Assembly (NCBI GenBank): GCA_035577985.1
Contig: DATJZY010000176.1
Location: forward strand, 18,897 to 82,896
Length of the DNA: 64,000 nucleotides
Source: Candidatus Eisenbacteria bacterium
GTDB taxonomy: Bacteria; Desulfobacterota; Binatia; DP-6
Direction of reading: 5' to 3'
Made by a program: the position numbers and the translations under genes. The first letter of the stretch is position 1; every line of letters starts with the position of its first letter. The notes under the pieces are model-generated. The model ran no database searches, was not told the origin of the DNA, and worked only from the letters and a program-made list of their open reading frames with translations. Below are positions 27,805 to 36,650 of this stretch, piece by piece.

Positions 27805-28134
27805 CCGAGCCAAGACTACGTCTTGGCTCGGGCGCGAGGGTGTGGCGTCCGTGGCACGCGCGACCGGTATGCCGCGGCCGGCGAAGCCGGCGCGGCAGCA
27901 CAGTTACGCGCCGGGGGCCACGGTTCGAGAAGGGCCGGACCGCTCCGCGTCATCGAACGACGCTGGCGAGTACCTTGCCGCTGGCCCTTCGGCTTCGTCC
28001 CCGCCTCGGCTCGCCACGTCGCGCGTGCCGGCGCTGCCGCGCCAGCTTGGCTGGCCGCGGCATGCCGGTCGCGCGTACCACCAACGTGACAAACCTCGCG
28101 TCCCAACTCGAGCCAGGACGTAGTCCTGGCTCGA
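27805..28134. repeat. Hairpin-ended inverted repeat element between convergent genes
   Basis: This 334-base gene-free stretch holds one element. At the left is a perfect 12-base stem (CCGAGCCAAGAC, loop TAC, 27805-27831), at the right another (TCGAGCCAGGAC, loop GTA, 28108-28134). Inside, about 70-75 bases next to each hairpin are inverted copies of each other (ACGCGCGACCGG, ATGCCGCGGCC, CTGGCGCGGCAGC and its counterpart). The central 130 bases show no gene. The hairpins abut the two stop codons, so they can act as terminators for both convergent genes. The half-copy at 7484-7581 belongs to the same family. Confidence 0.7.
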
Positions 28135-28137
28135 AGT

Positions 28138-28737
28138 CTACTGGACGCGCTGGAACGCCGGGCGGCTGGTGCAGCGCGTGAGCCACGCCTGGACGGCCGG
28201 GAAGGGCGCGAGATCGATGCCGGCGAGCGGCGCCCAGGAAAGGACCGACGCGACGTTGAGATCGGCGACGCCGAAACCGCCGCCGAGCAGGTACTCGCGT
28301 CCGGCGAGCGCACCTTCGAGGACGCCGAGTGGCTTCCTCGCGCGCTCGGCTGCGTCGTCGGCCTTGGCGGGGTCGCGCTGCGCGGCGGGGAAGAACATGC
28401 GATGGAGCAGCGTGGTGAGGACCGGCTCCTCGAGCTCGGTCATGGCCCACACGCTCCACTGGAAGGTCCGTCCCTCGTCCTCGACGCTCTTCGGCCACAG
28501 ACCCTTGTCGTATTTGCGGGCGAGGTAGAGGTTGATCGCGAGCGACTCGAAGAGAACCGTGTCGCCGTCCCGCAGGGCCGGAACGTGCCCGTTCGGGTTG
28601 ACCTTCAGGTAGTCGGGCTTGCGCGTGTCTCCGGTCGCGAAGTTCGTCTTCACGTTCTCGTAGGGCACGCCCAGCTCCTCGAGCATCCAGAGCGAGCGCA
28701 TCGTGCGGGAGCGGGGAACGCCATAGACGGTGATCAT
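28138..28737 (-). CDS. Glutathione S-transferase
   Basis: Cytosolic GST of 199 residues. The thioredoxin-fold N-terminal domain starts ITVYGVPRSRTMRSLWMLEE, has the cis-Pro region NPNGHVPAL and the glutathione gamma-Glu motif LFESLAINLYLA. A helical C-terminal domain contains FGVADLNVASVL, the N-capping Asp motif. The Ser/Arg in the first loop is probably the activating residue. It follows the sulfotransferase gene by 13 bases on the same strand, which suggests co-transcription with thiol-related genes. Confidence 0.9.
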   Translation of the reverse strand: MITVYGVPRSRTMRSLWMLEELGVPYENVKTNFATGDTRKPDYLKVNPNGHVPALRDGDTVLFESLAINLYLARKYDKGLWPKSVEDEGRTFQWSVWAMTELEEPVLTTLLHRMFFPAAQRDPAKADDAAERARKPLGVLEGALAGREYLLGGGFGVADLNVASVLSWAPLAGIDLAPFPAVQAWLTRCTSRPAFQRVQ

Positions 28738-28750
28738 GTGTCGACTCCTT

Positions 28751-29998
28751 TCATGCCTGTGCCTCGGACGCGATGCCGAAGTGCTGCTGGTAGTTGGCGT
28801 AGCGCCGCCGCTCGGCCTCGACGTCGAGCCCGGCCGCCCCGAGCGTGTAGGTGTGGCGGCCGTGCTTCTCGGCCGGGTTCTGGGCGAGAAAACGGCGCAT
28901 GCGCGCCTCGGCCTCGTCCGAGAGCGTCATGTCGAAGTGCGCGTAGATCTGCCGCACCATGCCGATCTGGTCGCGCATGAACTCGGCGAAATGCACGTCG
29001 TACACCTGCGAGGCCGGGAGCGGGCGCTCAGTGCGCACGCGCATCGTGTGCTCGAGACCGCGCGCCAGGCGCCGCGTCCAGTCGTCGGCGATCTCGCGCG
29101 GATCGATCGCGTCGGAAGCGAGGCTCCGCAGAACCGTGACGAGGCTTGCGAGCGATGCGGCAACCTTCAGGGGATCGCGGTGCGTCTGCACGATGCGCGC
29201 GTCGGGATATACCGTGATGAGCGCGTCGAGCGCCCACAGGTGCCCGGGCGACTTCAGCGCCCAGCGGGTCGCCGGTGCCTTCCACTGCAGGTACTGGAGC
29301 TGGCGCCGATGCGACCGGTACACCCAGACGAGATCGGTCGACTCGAGCCAGGCCTGGTAGCTCGGAACGCGATGGGTCGTGTGGTTGATGAGCGTCGCGA
29401 AGTCGTGCGCCGTGAGTGCGACGCACTCCTGGGGCAGGAGCGCGCCCATGGGGTGCATCTTCTTGAAGTCGGGCAGGACGCGGTCGACCCCCGCGAAGTG
29501 GCGCTCGACGGCGGCGATGCGCGGGTCGGTGTCGAAGGTGACGGCGTCCGGCGGCGGCCACGGGTGCATCACCTCCCACGTCATCGGCACGCGATTCGAC
29601 GGGTCCTGGGCCATGAGCTCGTGCAGGATCGATGTGCCGGTGCGGGGGAGCCCCAGGATGAAGAGCGGGGCGGTCACGGCTCCCGTCGCGATCTCCGGAT
29701 GGCGGCGGTGCTCGTCCTGCATGTGCAGCCGGTTCTCGAGCAGTCGGACGATGTCCTTGCGCGCGGCGATGCGACCGATGAGCGTCAGGTTGGCCTCGGT
29801 CTCGAGCGACGCGAGGAGCCGCTGCAGCGGATCGCGGAAGGCGTCGTCGCCGAAATCGTCGAGGCCGGCGCGGCGCGATGCCTCGGCGAGCAGTGACGCC
29901 TCGTCGAGGCGGACGAGCGGCAGGCCGAGGGCGCGGAGCGCCCCGCCGGCCGCGTTGACGACGCGGAGCCCGAGCGGCTTCTGCGGAGGGGCGAGCAC
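28751..29998 (-). CDS. PAPS-type sulfotransferase family protein
   Basis: About 415 residues. The 5'-phosphosulfate loop is FILGLPRTGTSILHELM, and the 3'-phosphate-binding segment RIVQTHRDPLKVAASLASLV follows near residue 260, both standard for this family (Sulfotransfer_3). The acceptor is unknown. The GTG at 29998 is an estimate: the frame is open into the serine acetyltransferase gene, and the usable Shine-Dalgarno is unclear. The gene lies between serine acetyltransferase and GST genes on one strand. Confidence 0.85.
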   Translation of the reverse strand: MLAPPQKPLGLRVVNAAGGALRALGLPLVRLDEASLLAEASRRAGLDDFGDDAFRDPLQRLLASLETEANLTLIGRIAARKDIVRLLENRLHMQDEHRRHPEIATGAVTAPLFILGLPRTGTSILHELMAQDPSNRVPMTWEVMHPWPPPDAVTFDTDPRIAAVERHFAGVDRVLPDFKKMHPMGALLPQECVALTAHDFATLINHTTHRVPSYQAWLESTDLVWVYRSHRRQLQYLQWKAPATRWALKSPGHLWALDALITVYPDARIVQTHRDPLKVAASLASLVTVLRSLASDAIDPREIADDWTRRLARGLEHTMRVRTERPLPASQVYDVHFAEFMRDQIGMVRQIYAHFDMTLSDEAEARMRRFLAQNPAEKHGRHTYTLGAAGLDVEAERRRYANYQQHFGIASEAQA

Positions 29999-30009
29999 CG
30001 GTTCTGCGC

Positions 30010-30894
30010 TCAGCGCCGTGGTCCGTCCTCGAACGTGATGTGGCTGCCGGGCGGCACCGACTCGACCAGCCAGACGTTGCCGCCGATCACCGAGCCGGCG
30101 CCGATCACCGTCTGCCCGCCGAGGATGGTGGCGCCGGCGTAGATCGTGACGTTGTCCTCGATGGTCGGGTGGCGCTGCTTGCCGCGCCCCGCGGGACCGC
30201 GCTCCACGCTGAGCGCGCCCAGCGTGACGCCCTGATAGATCTTCACGTTCGCGCCGATGACGCAGGTCTCGCCGATGACGACGCCGGTGCCGTGGTCGAT
30301 GAAGAACGAATCGCCGATCTTCGCGCCCGGATGGATGTCGATGCCGGACAGGGAATGTGCGTGCTCGGCCATGATGCGCGGCAGCATCGGCACGCCGCGC
30401 GTGTGCAGCTCGTGCGCGATGCGGTGCACGGTGATCGCCTCGATTGAGGGATAGCTGAAGATGATCTCCTCGACGCTGTTCGCGGCCGGGTCGCCCTGGA
30501 AGGCCGCCAGCACGTCCTTCGAGAGCCGCGTCCGGATGGTCGGGATGTCGCGGAGGAGCTCGACCGTCACCGCCTTGGGCCACTCGGCCGCCCGCGGCTC
30601 GCCCGCCGTCCGGAAGCCGACGTAGCTCACGGCGCGCCGGATCTGCTCGACCAGGATCTCGTAGGCGGGATAGAGGTGCGAGGCCACCGTGAAGCGCAGC
30701 TTGCTCTCGTCGAGCGAGCCGGTGGCGTAGTAGCCCAGGTACATGGCGGCCTTCAGGTGCGTCAGGGCCTCGATCACCTGGCGCTTGCTCGGCAGGGTCG
30801 CGGTGCCGAGGCTGTCGATCAGCCGGCCCCCGCCGTAGCTCGCCGCGACCTCGGTGATGACGTCCTCGAGCTCGCTCGGGTGCTGTGCGCTCAT
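30010..30894 (-). CDS. cysE: Serine O-acetyltransferase, EpsC/CysE type
   Basis: A 294-residue acyltransferase making O-acetylserine for cysteine synthesis. The N-terminal helical domain is of the longer EpsC type. The C-terminal left-handed beta-helix has HELHTRGVPMLPRIMAEHAHSL, DIHPGAKIGDSFFIDHGTGV and GETCVIGANVKIYQGVTLGAL, the hexapeptide repeats carrying the catalytic Asp-His elements. No cysteine synthase gene is in the window; the following sulfotransferase and GST genes suggest a thiol or sulfur theme. Confidence 0.92.
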   Translation of the reverse strand: MSAQHPSELEDVITEVAASYGGGRLIDSLGTATLPSKRQVIEALTHLKAAMYLGYYATGSLDESKLRFTVASHLYPAYEILVEQIRRAVSYVGFRTAGEPRAAEWPKAVTVELLRDIPTIRTRLSKDVLAAFQGDPAANSVEEIIFSYPSIEAITVHRIAHELHTRGVPMLPRIMAEHAHSLSGIDIHPGAKIGDSFFIDHGTGVVIGETCVIGANVKIYQGVTLGALSVERGPAGRGKQRHPTIEDNVTIYAGATILGGQTVIGAGSVIGGNVWLVESVPPGSHITFEDGPRR

Positions 30895-31000
30895 CTGCGG
30901 ACTCCTCCCTGACCGTCGGGGCGGCGTGCTAGCTAGCCGCTGCCCGTACCCCGGGCAAATAGGGCTCGCAAGCCCGACGGACTTGGTCTACGCTCGGGAC

Positions 31001-31309
31001 GTGCGAGCGATGCTCGTCGTGCTGCTGCTGGCCGGTGCGCCGATCCTGTTCGGCGAGCGTGCGCGCGCGACCGAGCAGGCGATCGTCCCGCTGACGCCGC
31101 CCGGGGAGCAGCAGGTCGCTCCCATCGGCCCTGCCGCGAGCGGCCAGGTGGTCCAGGGCGTGGCGCCCTCGCAGGAGCAGGGCATCGGTCCAGTGGAACC
31201 GCCGACCGAGAACGAGAAGGCCGCCTCGACCGCCGGCAAGGTCACCATCGGGGTGCTTGCGGCGGTGGTGTCGATGGCCGCCATGGCGGCCCAGCTGCTC
31301 CTGCTCTGA
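31001..31309 (+). CDS. Small exported or membrane protein
   Basis: A 102-residue protein with a signal peptide or N-terminal anchor (MLVVLLLAGAPILFG), a Pro/Gln-rich central stretch (TPPGEQQVAPIG, then VEPPTENEKAAST), and a C-terminal membrane helix (KVTIGVLAAVVSMAAMAAQLLLL). The start is GTG at 31001, or ATG at 31010. No family recognised. It diverges from the serine acetyltransferase gene and sits 153 bases before recQ. Confidence 0.55.
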   Translation: MRAMLVVLLLAGAPILFGERARATEQAIVPLTPPGEQQVAPIGPAASGQVVQGVAPSQEQGIGPVEPPTENEKAASTAGKVTIGVLAAVVSMAAMAAQLLLL

Positions 31310-31462
31310 CCCCTTGAGCCCGGGGTGGATTTGGTCAGGTCGATAAGCTAAGCACCGTCCGTCTGGGCTGTTTCTCGCTGCCCCCTCGGGTGGCGCCATA
31401 CCGGCCCGACGCGCGCGGTGTGCTCGAAGCTCGCAGTGCACTCGCCGCCCGGACGTGAGGTG

Positions 31463-33403
31463 ATGCTCCAAAGTCCCGAAGCCGAGATCGTGCAGCCGCA
31501 CGAGATGATCGACGAGGTGCGCCGCGTCGCGCGCGAGCGCTTCGGCCTCTCGCGCCTGCATCGCGAGCAGGAGCGCGCGATCCTCTCGGTGCTCGGGGGC
31601 AGGGACACCCTCCTCATCCTGCCGACCGGCGGCGGGAAGTCCCTCTGCTACCAGCTCCCGTCCGTCCTGTTGCCCCGCCCGACGGTCGTCGTCTCGCCGC
31701 TGCTCGCGCTGCTGGAGGATCAACACCAGAAGCTCGTCGAGTACGGCATCCCGGCCATCCGTCTCGACAGCACGGTCGGCGTGACCGAGCGGCGCGAAGC
31801 GCTGGCGCGCCTGAAGGACGGCGGTTCGCTGCTCGTCCTCACCACGCCCGAGACGCTCGCCGGCAACGAGCTCGGGAGCCTGCTCGAGCAGAACCCGCCG
31901 GGCCTCGTCGCCGTCGACGAGGCGCACTGCATCTCGGAGTGGGGCCACGACTTCCGCCCCGCCTACCTGGCGCTGGGCCAGCGCGTCGCGAAGCTCCAGG
32001 CCGGCCACGTGCTGGCGCTGACTGCGACGGCCACGCAGCCGGTCCGCGACGACATCATCCGCTACCTCGGCCTGCGCGACCCCGAGGTCATCGTCGCCTC
32101 GCCCCATCGCCATAACCTGGTCTTCGAGGTGCGGCACGTGCGCGGCGACGAGAAGCTGCGCCAGCTCGCGAAGCTCGCGCGCCGCCTGCCGCGTCCGGGC
32201 ATCATCTATTGCTCGACGACCAAAGCGGTCGAGGACGTGTGGCTCGGGCTCCGCCTGATCAAGATCCCCACCGCCCGCTACCACGGCAAGATGACCGACA
32301 AGGACCGCACCGAGCACCAGGCGCGGTTCATGCACAAGGGCAAGCGCATCGTCATGGTCGCGACGAGCGCCTTCGGCCTCGGGATCGACAAGCCGGACAT
32401 CCGCTACATCGTGCACTACCAGGCGCCGGCGTCGCTCGAGCGCTACCTGCAGGAGGCCGGCCGCGCCGGACGCGACGGGCATCAGGCCCGCTGCATCCTC
32501 CTCTTCGACGAGAGCGACCTCGCGATCCAGGAGCACCTGCTCGCGCTCTCGCGTCTCTCGCCGGCCCTGCTCGGGAAGTTCGGGCGCGCGATCGCCGCCT
32601 ACGCCGGCGAGGACCGCGACGCCAACATCGAGGAGCTCGCGCTCTCGGCCGGCATCTCGCAGCGTGCCGCCACCTCCATCGTGACGGCGCTGGTCGAGGC
32701 CGGCATCGCCGAGCGCGTGGGCGATCGCGTGCGGGCCCTCGGCGAGCTCGACACGCTCGTCGAGCGGGTCGAGAGCCTGCGCTCGCGCTTCGAGGTGCTG
32801 CGCCGTGAAGACGATCGGCGCCTGCGCGCGATCAGCGAGTACGCCAACGAGACGGGCTGCCGCAGCCAGATGTTGCGGCGCTACTTCGGCGACGTCGATC
32901 CGCGTCCGTGCGGTCGCTGCGATCTTTGCCGCGCGAACGGTCTCGCCGAGCCCGGTCGCGGCCGGCGCCGCCGGCGCCGGGGTCGCGGCGGCGACCGTCA
33001 TCCGGCGCCGGTTGGGGGGCAGCCGTCGGGTTCGCCGGAGCAGCCGCTCGCCGCGCAGGGACGCCGGCCCGAATCGCACCACGACTTCCCGGACCCACGC
33101 CGGCGCCGCCGGCGCCGGCGCGGTCGCCGCGGTGCCGGAGACGGTGCTGCCCAGCCGCAGGTGGCGAAGCCGGTGGCGCCGCCCCTGATGGTCCTCGAGC
33201 CGCTCGGCGCCGACGCGGACGAGCTAGCGGCCGAGCTCGGAGCACCCGGCCTGCCACCCCTCGCCGGCAGCGACGTACCGCCGCCGATACCCGGGCAGCA
33301 GCCCGGTCATCACCCCGGGGGCGGTCGCCGGCGCCGTCGCCGCCGCCGTCGCCGCGGCCACGGCCAGCATCCGGCCGCCGCGGCCACACCCGCTCAGACG
33401 TAG
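31463..33403 (+). CDS. recQ: RecQ-type DNA helicase with Arg-rich tail
   Basis: ATP-dependent 3'-5' DNA helicase of 646 residues. It has LPTGGGKSLCYQLPS (Walker A), DEAHCISEWGHDFRP (DEAH and RecQ aromatic loop), TATATQPVRDDI, FGLGIDKPDIRYIVHY, and QEAGRAGRDGH. The RQC zinc region is YANETGCRSQMLRRYFGD followed by C-x-x-C (CGRCDLC). There is no HRDC domain. Instead about 150 C-terminal residues hold three Arg-dense clusters separated by Pro/Gly-rich stretches. The ATG is placed after GAGG. The 3' end overlaps the convergent ABC permease gene by ten bases. Confidence 0.9.
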   Translation: MLQSPEAEIVQPHEMIDEVRRVARERFGLSRLHREQERAILSVLGGRDTLLILPTGGGKSLCYQLPSVLLPRPTVVVSPLLALLEDQHQKLVEYGIPAIRLDSTVGVTERREALARLKDGGSLLVLTTPETLAGNELGSLLEQNPPGLVAVDEAHCISEWGHDFRPAYLALGQRVAKLQAGHVLALTATATQPVRDDIIRYLGLRDPEVIVASPHRHNLVFEVRHVRGDEKLRQLAKLARRLPRPGIIYCSTTKAVEDVWLGLRLIKIPTARYHGKMTDKDRTEHQARFMHKGKRIVMVATSAFGLGIDKPDIRYIVHYQAPASLERYLQEAGRAGRDGHQARCILLFDESDLAIQEHLLALSRLSPALLGKFGRAIAAYAGEDRDANIEELALSAGISQRAATSIVTALVEAGIAERVGDRVRALGELDTLVERVESLRSRFEVLRREDDRRLRAISEYANETGCRSQMLRRYFGDVDPRPCGRCDLCRANGLAEPGRGRRRRRRGRGGDRHPAPVGGQPSGSPEQPLAAQGRRPESHHDFPDPRRRRRRRRGRRGAGDGAAQPQVAKPVAPPLMVLEPLGADADELAAELGAPGLPPLAGSDVPPPIPGQQPGHHPGGGRRRRRRRRRRGHGQHPAAAATPAQT

Positions 33404-34599
33404 CGAAGCGCGTCCGTCGGCGCGAGCCGCACGGCACGGCGGGCCGGCCAGAGCCCGGCGAGAGCGGCCAGCGCAGCGGGGAGCACGATCGCACCCGCGA
33501 GCAGGCGCACGGTGAGCAGGAAGATCGGCGCGCCCAGCCGCTCCGTCACGGCGTTGAGCGCGCTCGCGACGACCATGCCCGTGCCGGCGCCGAGGAGGCC
33601 GCCCGCAGCACCGATCGCCGTCGCTTCGAGCACGAGCGCGCGCACGACCTGCCCGCGCGTCGCGCCGACGACGCGCCGGAGCCCGATCTCGCGGCGTCGC
33701 TCGACGACCGCGGTCACCATGGTGTTGGCAACCGCGAGCGCGGCGACGACGAGCGCGACGATCGCGCTCCCCAGCACTAGGGCCCGCAGGAAGACGAGCG
33801 CCCGGTCGACCTGCAGACGCGCGTCGGCCGGCGAGAGGACCGACACGCCCGACACCTGCTCCCGCACCCGCGCGGCCACGGCTTCGGGGTCCTCTCCGTC
33901 CTTCCAGAAGGCGGCCGCCGCGGTCGCGACCGGCAGCACCTTCGAGCCGGGCACCAGCGCCAGCCGACGGAGCAGGGGCTCGCTCTCGACCAGGAGCTGC
34001 TCGGCGATCGGGAAGGGCATGAACACGAAGCTGTCCGGGCCCGTGAAGGTGGGCTCGAGCACCCCGATGACGTCGAAAGCCCGTCCGCGGACGGTCAGCG
34101 TCCCGCCGACCGCGAGCCCCGTGCTGCGTGCGACCTGACTGCCGATCACGACCTCGTCGGCGCCGGGGCGCGGAACGAGCCGGCCGGCGGCGACGCGCGG
34201 CGGCCCGGTCGAGCGGTTCATCCACAGCCGCTCGACGTCGATCCCGAACACGAGCGGCGCTAAGGTGAAGGGCAGTGGCGGCGGTCCGTCGCCGACCGGG
34301 AACATCACGATGGGCGCGACGGCTTCCACGCCCGGAACCGCCTGCAGGGCGGCGAGCTGATCGGCCGACACGAGCCCTCCGCGCGTGAGGCCGCCGGTCG
34401 CGCCCCCGCTTCCGGCGCCGCTCACCGTGATCTGACCGGTCGCGAAGTCGCGGCCGCCACGGACGAGGCGATCCATCTTCTCGCTGAGCGCGCCCAGGAG
34501 CACGAGCGCGGTCACGCCGATCGCGATCCCGGCGCAGGTGAGCGTGGTGCGCAGGCGACGCCGGCCGAGCTCGCGCAACGCTGCCCGCAGGCCGTCCAT
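33394..34599 (-). CDS. ABC transporter permease, FtsX/MacB type
   Basis: A 401-residue inner-membrane permease with four helices: one N-terminal (CAGIAIGVTALVLLGALS), three C-terminal (AIVALVVAALAVANTMVTAV, AAGGLLGAGTGMVVASAL, GAIVLPAALAALAGLWPA). A large periplasmic domain of about 230 residues lies between the first and second. The coupling-helix segment ERRREIGLRRVVGATRGQV is the FtsX signature, and the end PTDALRYV is typical. No ATPase partner is adjacent, so it may pair with one elsewhere; lipoprotein or peptide export is plausible. Confidence 0.85.
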   Translation of the reverse strand: MDGLRAALRELGRRRLRTTLTCAGIAIGVTALVLLGALSEKMDRLVRGGRDFATGQITVSGAGSGGATGGLTRGGLVSADQLAALQAVPGVEAVAPIVMFPVGDGPPPLPFTLAPLVFGIDVERLWMNRSTGPPRVAAGRLVPRPGADEVVIGSQVARSTGLAVGGTLTVRGRAFDVIGVLEPTFTGPDSFVFMPFPIAEQLLVESEPLLRRLALVPGSKVLPVATAAAAFWKDGEDPEAVAARVREQVSGVSVLSPADARLQVDRALVFLRALVLGSAIVALVVAALAVANTMVTAVVERRREIGLRRVVGATRGQVVRALVLEATAIGAAGGLLGAGTGMVVASALNAVTERLGAPIFLLTVRLLAGAIVLPAALAALAGLWPARRAVRLAPTDALRYV

Positions 34600-34701
34600 T
34601 CGCGGCTCGCTTAGTCGACGGGTGTCCGCGCTGCAACATGCCGCAAAGAGTCGACGCGGCGCCGAAGGTGCGCTACAACCGAGGTCGTCAGGGGAGGTGA
34701 G

Positions 34702-36648
34702 GTGGTGGAGCTCGCGAGCATCGAGGGCGCGCGGCGCGACAAGTCCGGGGCGACGACGTTGCCGGGCCGGTTGCGCTCGGCGCTCACCGCGCGTGGCTGG
34801 GTCCGACGACCCGAGCCGCGGGTCCGCTTCGGACAACCGGTGTTTCCGGGGGTGGCCTCGTTGGGCCCCGCGCAGCGGGACGCCGCCGCGGCGTTCGTCG
34901 CCGAGGCCGCGGCGGTCCGCAAGGGAACCGTCACGCACCTCGGCCGGAGCGTCCGGTTCGGGAAGCAGGTGGATTGGTTCCCGCGCGGCACGAGCCCGGC
35001 GTGGCAGCAGGCCCTCAACGCGCACGACGAGCTGCTCGCGATCGCCGTCGCCGGCGCGACCGCGGCCGACCCGGCCGAGCGCCGCGCCTGGTACGACCTC
35101 GCGAAGGGATTGGTGCGCGACTGGATGCGCCAGGTGCCGGCGGGACACCCCGTCGCCTGGACTGTCCCGCCGCTCGCGCGACGGCTCCGCAACCACCTCC
35201 TCATGAGCGCGCTCTTTGCGACCGAGCTTCGCGGCGACGTCGAGACGCGGCGCGAGCTGCTGGTGAGCCTCTACGACCAGGCGGGCGCGCTAGTGGCGGC
35301 GACCGCGAAGCACGCGCCCGGCCCGTGGCTCGTCGCCGCCGGCCAGGCGCTGCTGCTCGCCGGCCGGTTCTTCGACGGCATGGAGGCGCGGAGCTGGATC
35401 GAAGCCGCGACGGTGCTCCTCTGGGGCCGCCTGCGCGATCAGGGACGCGACGACGGTGCGCAGGAGAGTCGCTCGCCGGGCTGGCAGGCATTCGTCCTCG
35501 CCGAGTACCTGGGCGTCCTCGCCATCCTGCGCGCCGACAACGACGACATCCCGGTCTGGGGTCGCAAGCACGTGAAAGGCATGACCGACGCCCTCGCGCG
35601 CATCGTCCAGCCGGGTGGCCTCCTTCCCGAGTTCGGGCCGACGCCCGTCGACGGCACCTGGCCCGTGGCGGAGCTCCTCGCGACGGCGGCGGTCGTGCTG
35701 CACGATCCGGCTTTCGCGCAGGCGCCGGAGCTGCCGGGCATCTGGCCACTCCTGCTGCTCGGCGAGAGCGGCCGCCGGACGTACGCCGGGTTCACCCGTT
35801 CGGGCGAGATCGTTCCCGAAGCGCGCGCGGTGCGGCGCACGGGCTATTACGTGCTGGCCGGCGGGCCCGGGGACATGATGGTCCTCGACGGCGGCGCACA
35901 CCCGTGCTCGGACGGATCGGCGGTCTTCGGCTACGAGCTCGCCGTCGGCGGGCTGCCGCTCGTCGTCGGCTCGCGCGTGACGCTGGAAGAGGATGGGGCG
36001 GTCCCCGGGCACGCGCGCACGCGACGTGCCCGCAACGTGCTCGTGCCGGCGCGCCTCAGCGGCGAGCCGGAGGGCGAGATCGAAGGCCGCTTCACCGTAC
36101 GCGAGGGCGTGCAGTACTTCCTCGGGACGGCCAAAGGCTTCGCGGGCCTCGGCGCCGACATCCAATACCGGCGTCGGGTGTTCTGCCTCCCGGGTCGCTT
36201 CTGGTTCGTGTGTGACGAGATCACGGGCCGCGGGACCTTTGCCGGCGAGACGCTCGTCCACTTCCATCCCGACGTCACGGTGCGCGCGGCGTGCGCGGGG
36301 AAGCCGGTGGTCACGATCGCGCGCTCCGGGGCGTCGGCGGTCTCGGTCCTCGTCACCGGCGTGCGCAGCGTCGGCCTGGTCGGCGGAGCGACCAAGCCCG
36401 ACACGCAGGGATGGTACGCGACCGCCCCGGGCGTGTGGGCGCCTGCCCCCGCCGTCGTGCTCCGCGTGAACGGGTCGCTGCCGCTCACGATCGCCTACGC
36501 GCTCGTGCCGGGCGAAGAGGGCGCAACCGGCGAGATCGCGGTGGAGAGCGACGCCTTCGAGCTGCGCGCGGGTGTACGACTCGGCGCCACGGTCTACGAG
36601 ATCACGGCCGTGCAGGACGAGGTCGGGCTTCTCGTCCGACCCGCCTGA
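34702..36648 (+). CDS. Heparinase II/III-like protein
   Basis: A 648-residue protein with an alpha-toroid half (RHLL region, DWMRQVPAGHPVAWTVPPLARRL, then LLPEFGPTPVDGTWPVAELL), and a C-terminal beta-sandwich half (DGGAHPCSDGSAVFGYELAVGG, VVGSRVTLEED, FHPDVTVRA). This two-part layout is that of heparinase II/III-type polysaccharide lyases in exopolysaccharide clusters. There is no obvious signal peptide. The neighbour, two bases downstream, is a degenerate asparagine-synthetase homologue; the pair occurs in exopolysaccharide loci of other bacteria. Substrate unknown. Confidence 0.8.
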   Translation: MVELASIEGARRDKSGATTLPGRLRSALTARGWVRRPEPRVRFGQPVFPGVASLGPAQRDAAAAFVAEAAAVRKGTVTHLGRSVRFGKQVDWFPRGTSPAWQQALNAHDELLAIAVAGATAADPAERRAWYDLAKGLVRDWMRQVPAGHPVAWTVPPLARRLRNHLLMSALFATELRGDVETRRELLVSLYDQAGALVAATAKHAPGPWLVAAGQALLLAGRFFDGMEARSWIEAATVLLWGRLRDQGRDDGAQESRSPGWQAFVLAEYLGVLAILRADNDDIPVWGRKHVKGMTDALARIVQPGGLLPEFGPTPVDGTWPVAELLATAAVVLHDPAFAQAPELPGIWPLLLLGESGRRTYAGFTRSGEIVPEARAVRRTGYYVLAGGPGDMMVLDGGAHPCSDGSAVFGYELAVGGLPLVVGSRVTLEEDGAVPGHARTRRARNVLVPARLSGEPEGEIEGRFTVREGVQYFLGTAKGFAGLGADIQYRRRVFCLPGRFWFVCDEITGRGTFAGETLVHFHPDVTVRAACAGKPVVTIARSGASAVSVLVTGVRSVGLVGGATKPDTQGWYATAPGVWAPAPAVVLRVNGSLPLTIAYALVPGEEGATGEIAVESDAFELRAGVRLGATVYEITAVQDEVGLLVRPA

Positions 36649-36650
36649 CG

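Noticed and set aside
27805..28134. Insertion sequence or transposon remnant
   Set aside because: No transposase fragment or target-site duplication is visible; the structure is better described as an inverted repeat element with terminator hairpins.
33394..34599. Complete MacAB-type exporter
   Set aside because: Only the permease is present; no ATPase or membrane-fusion gene adjoins it.
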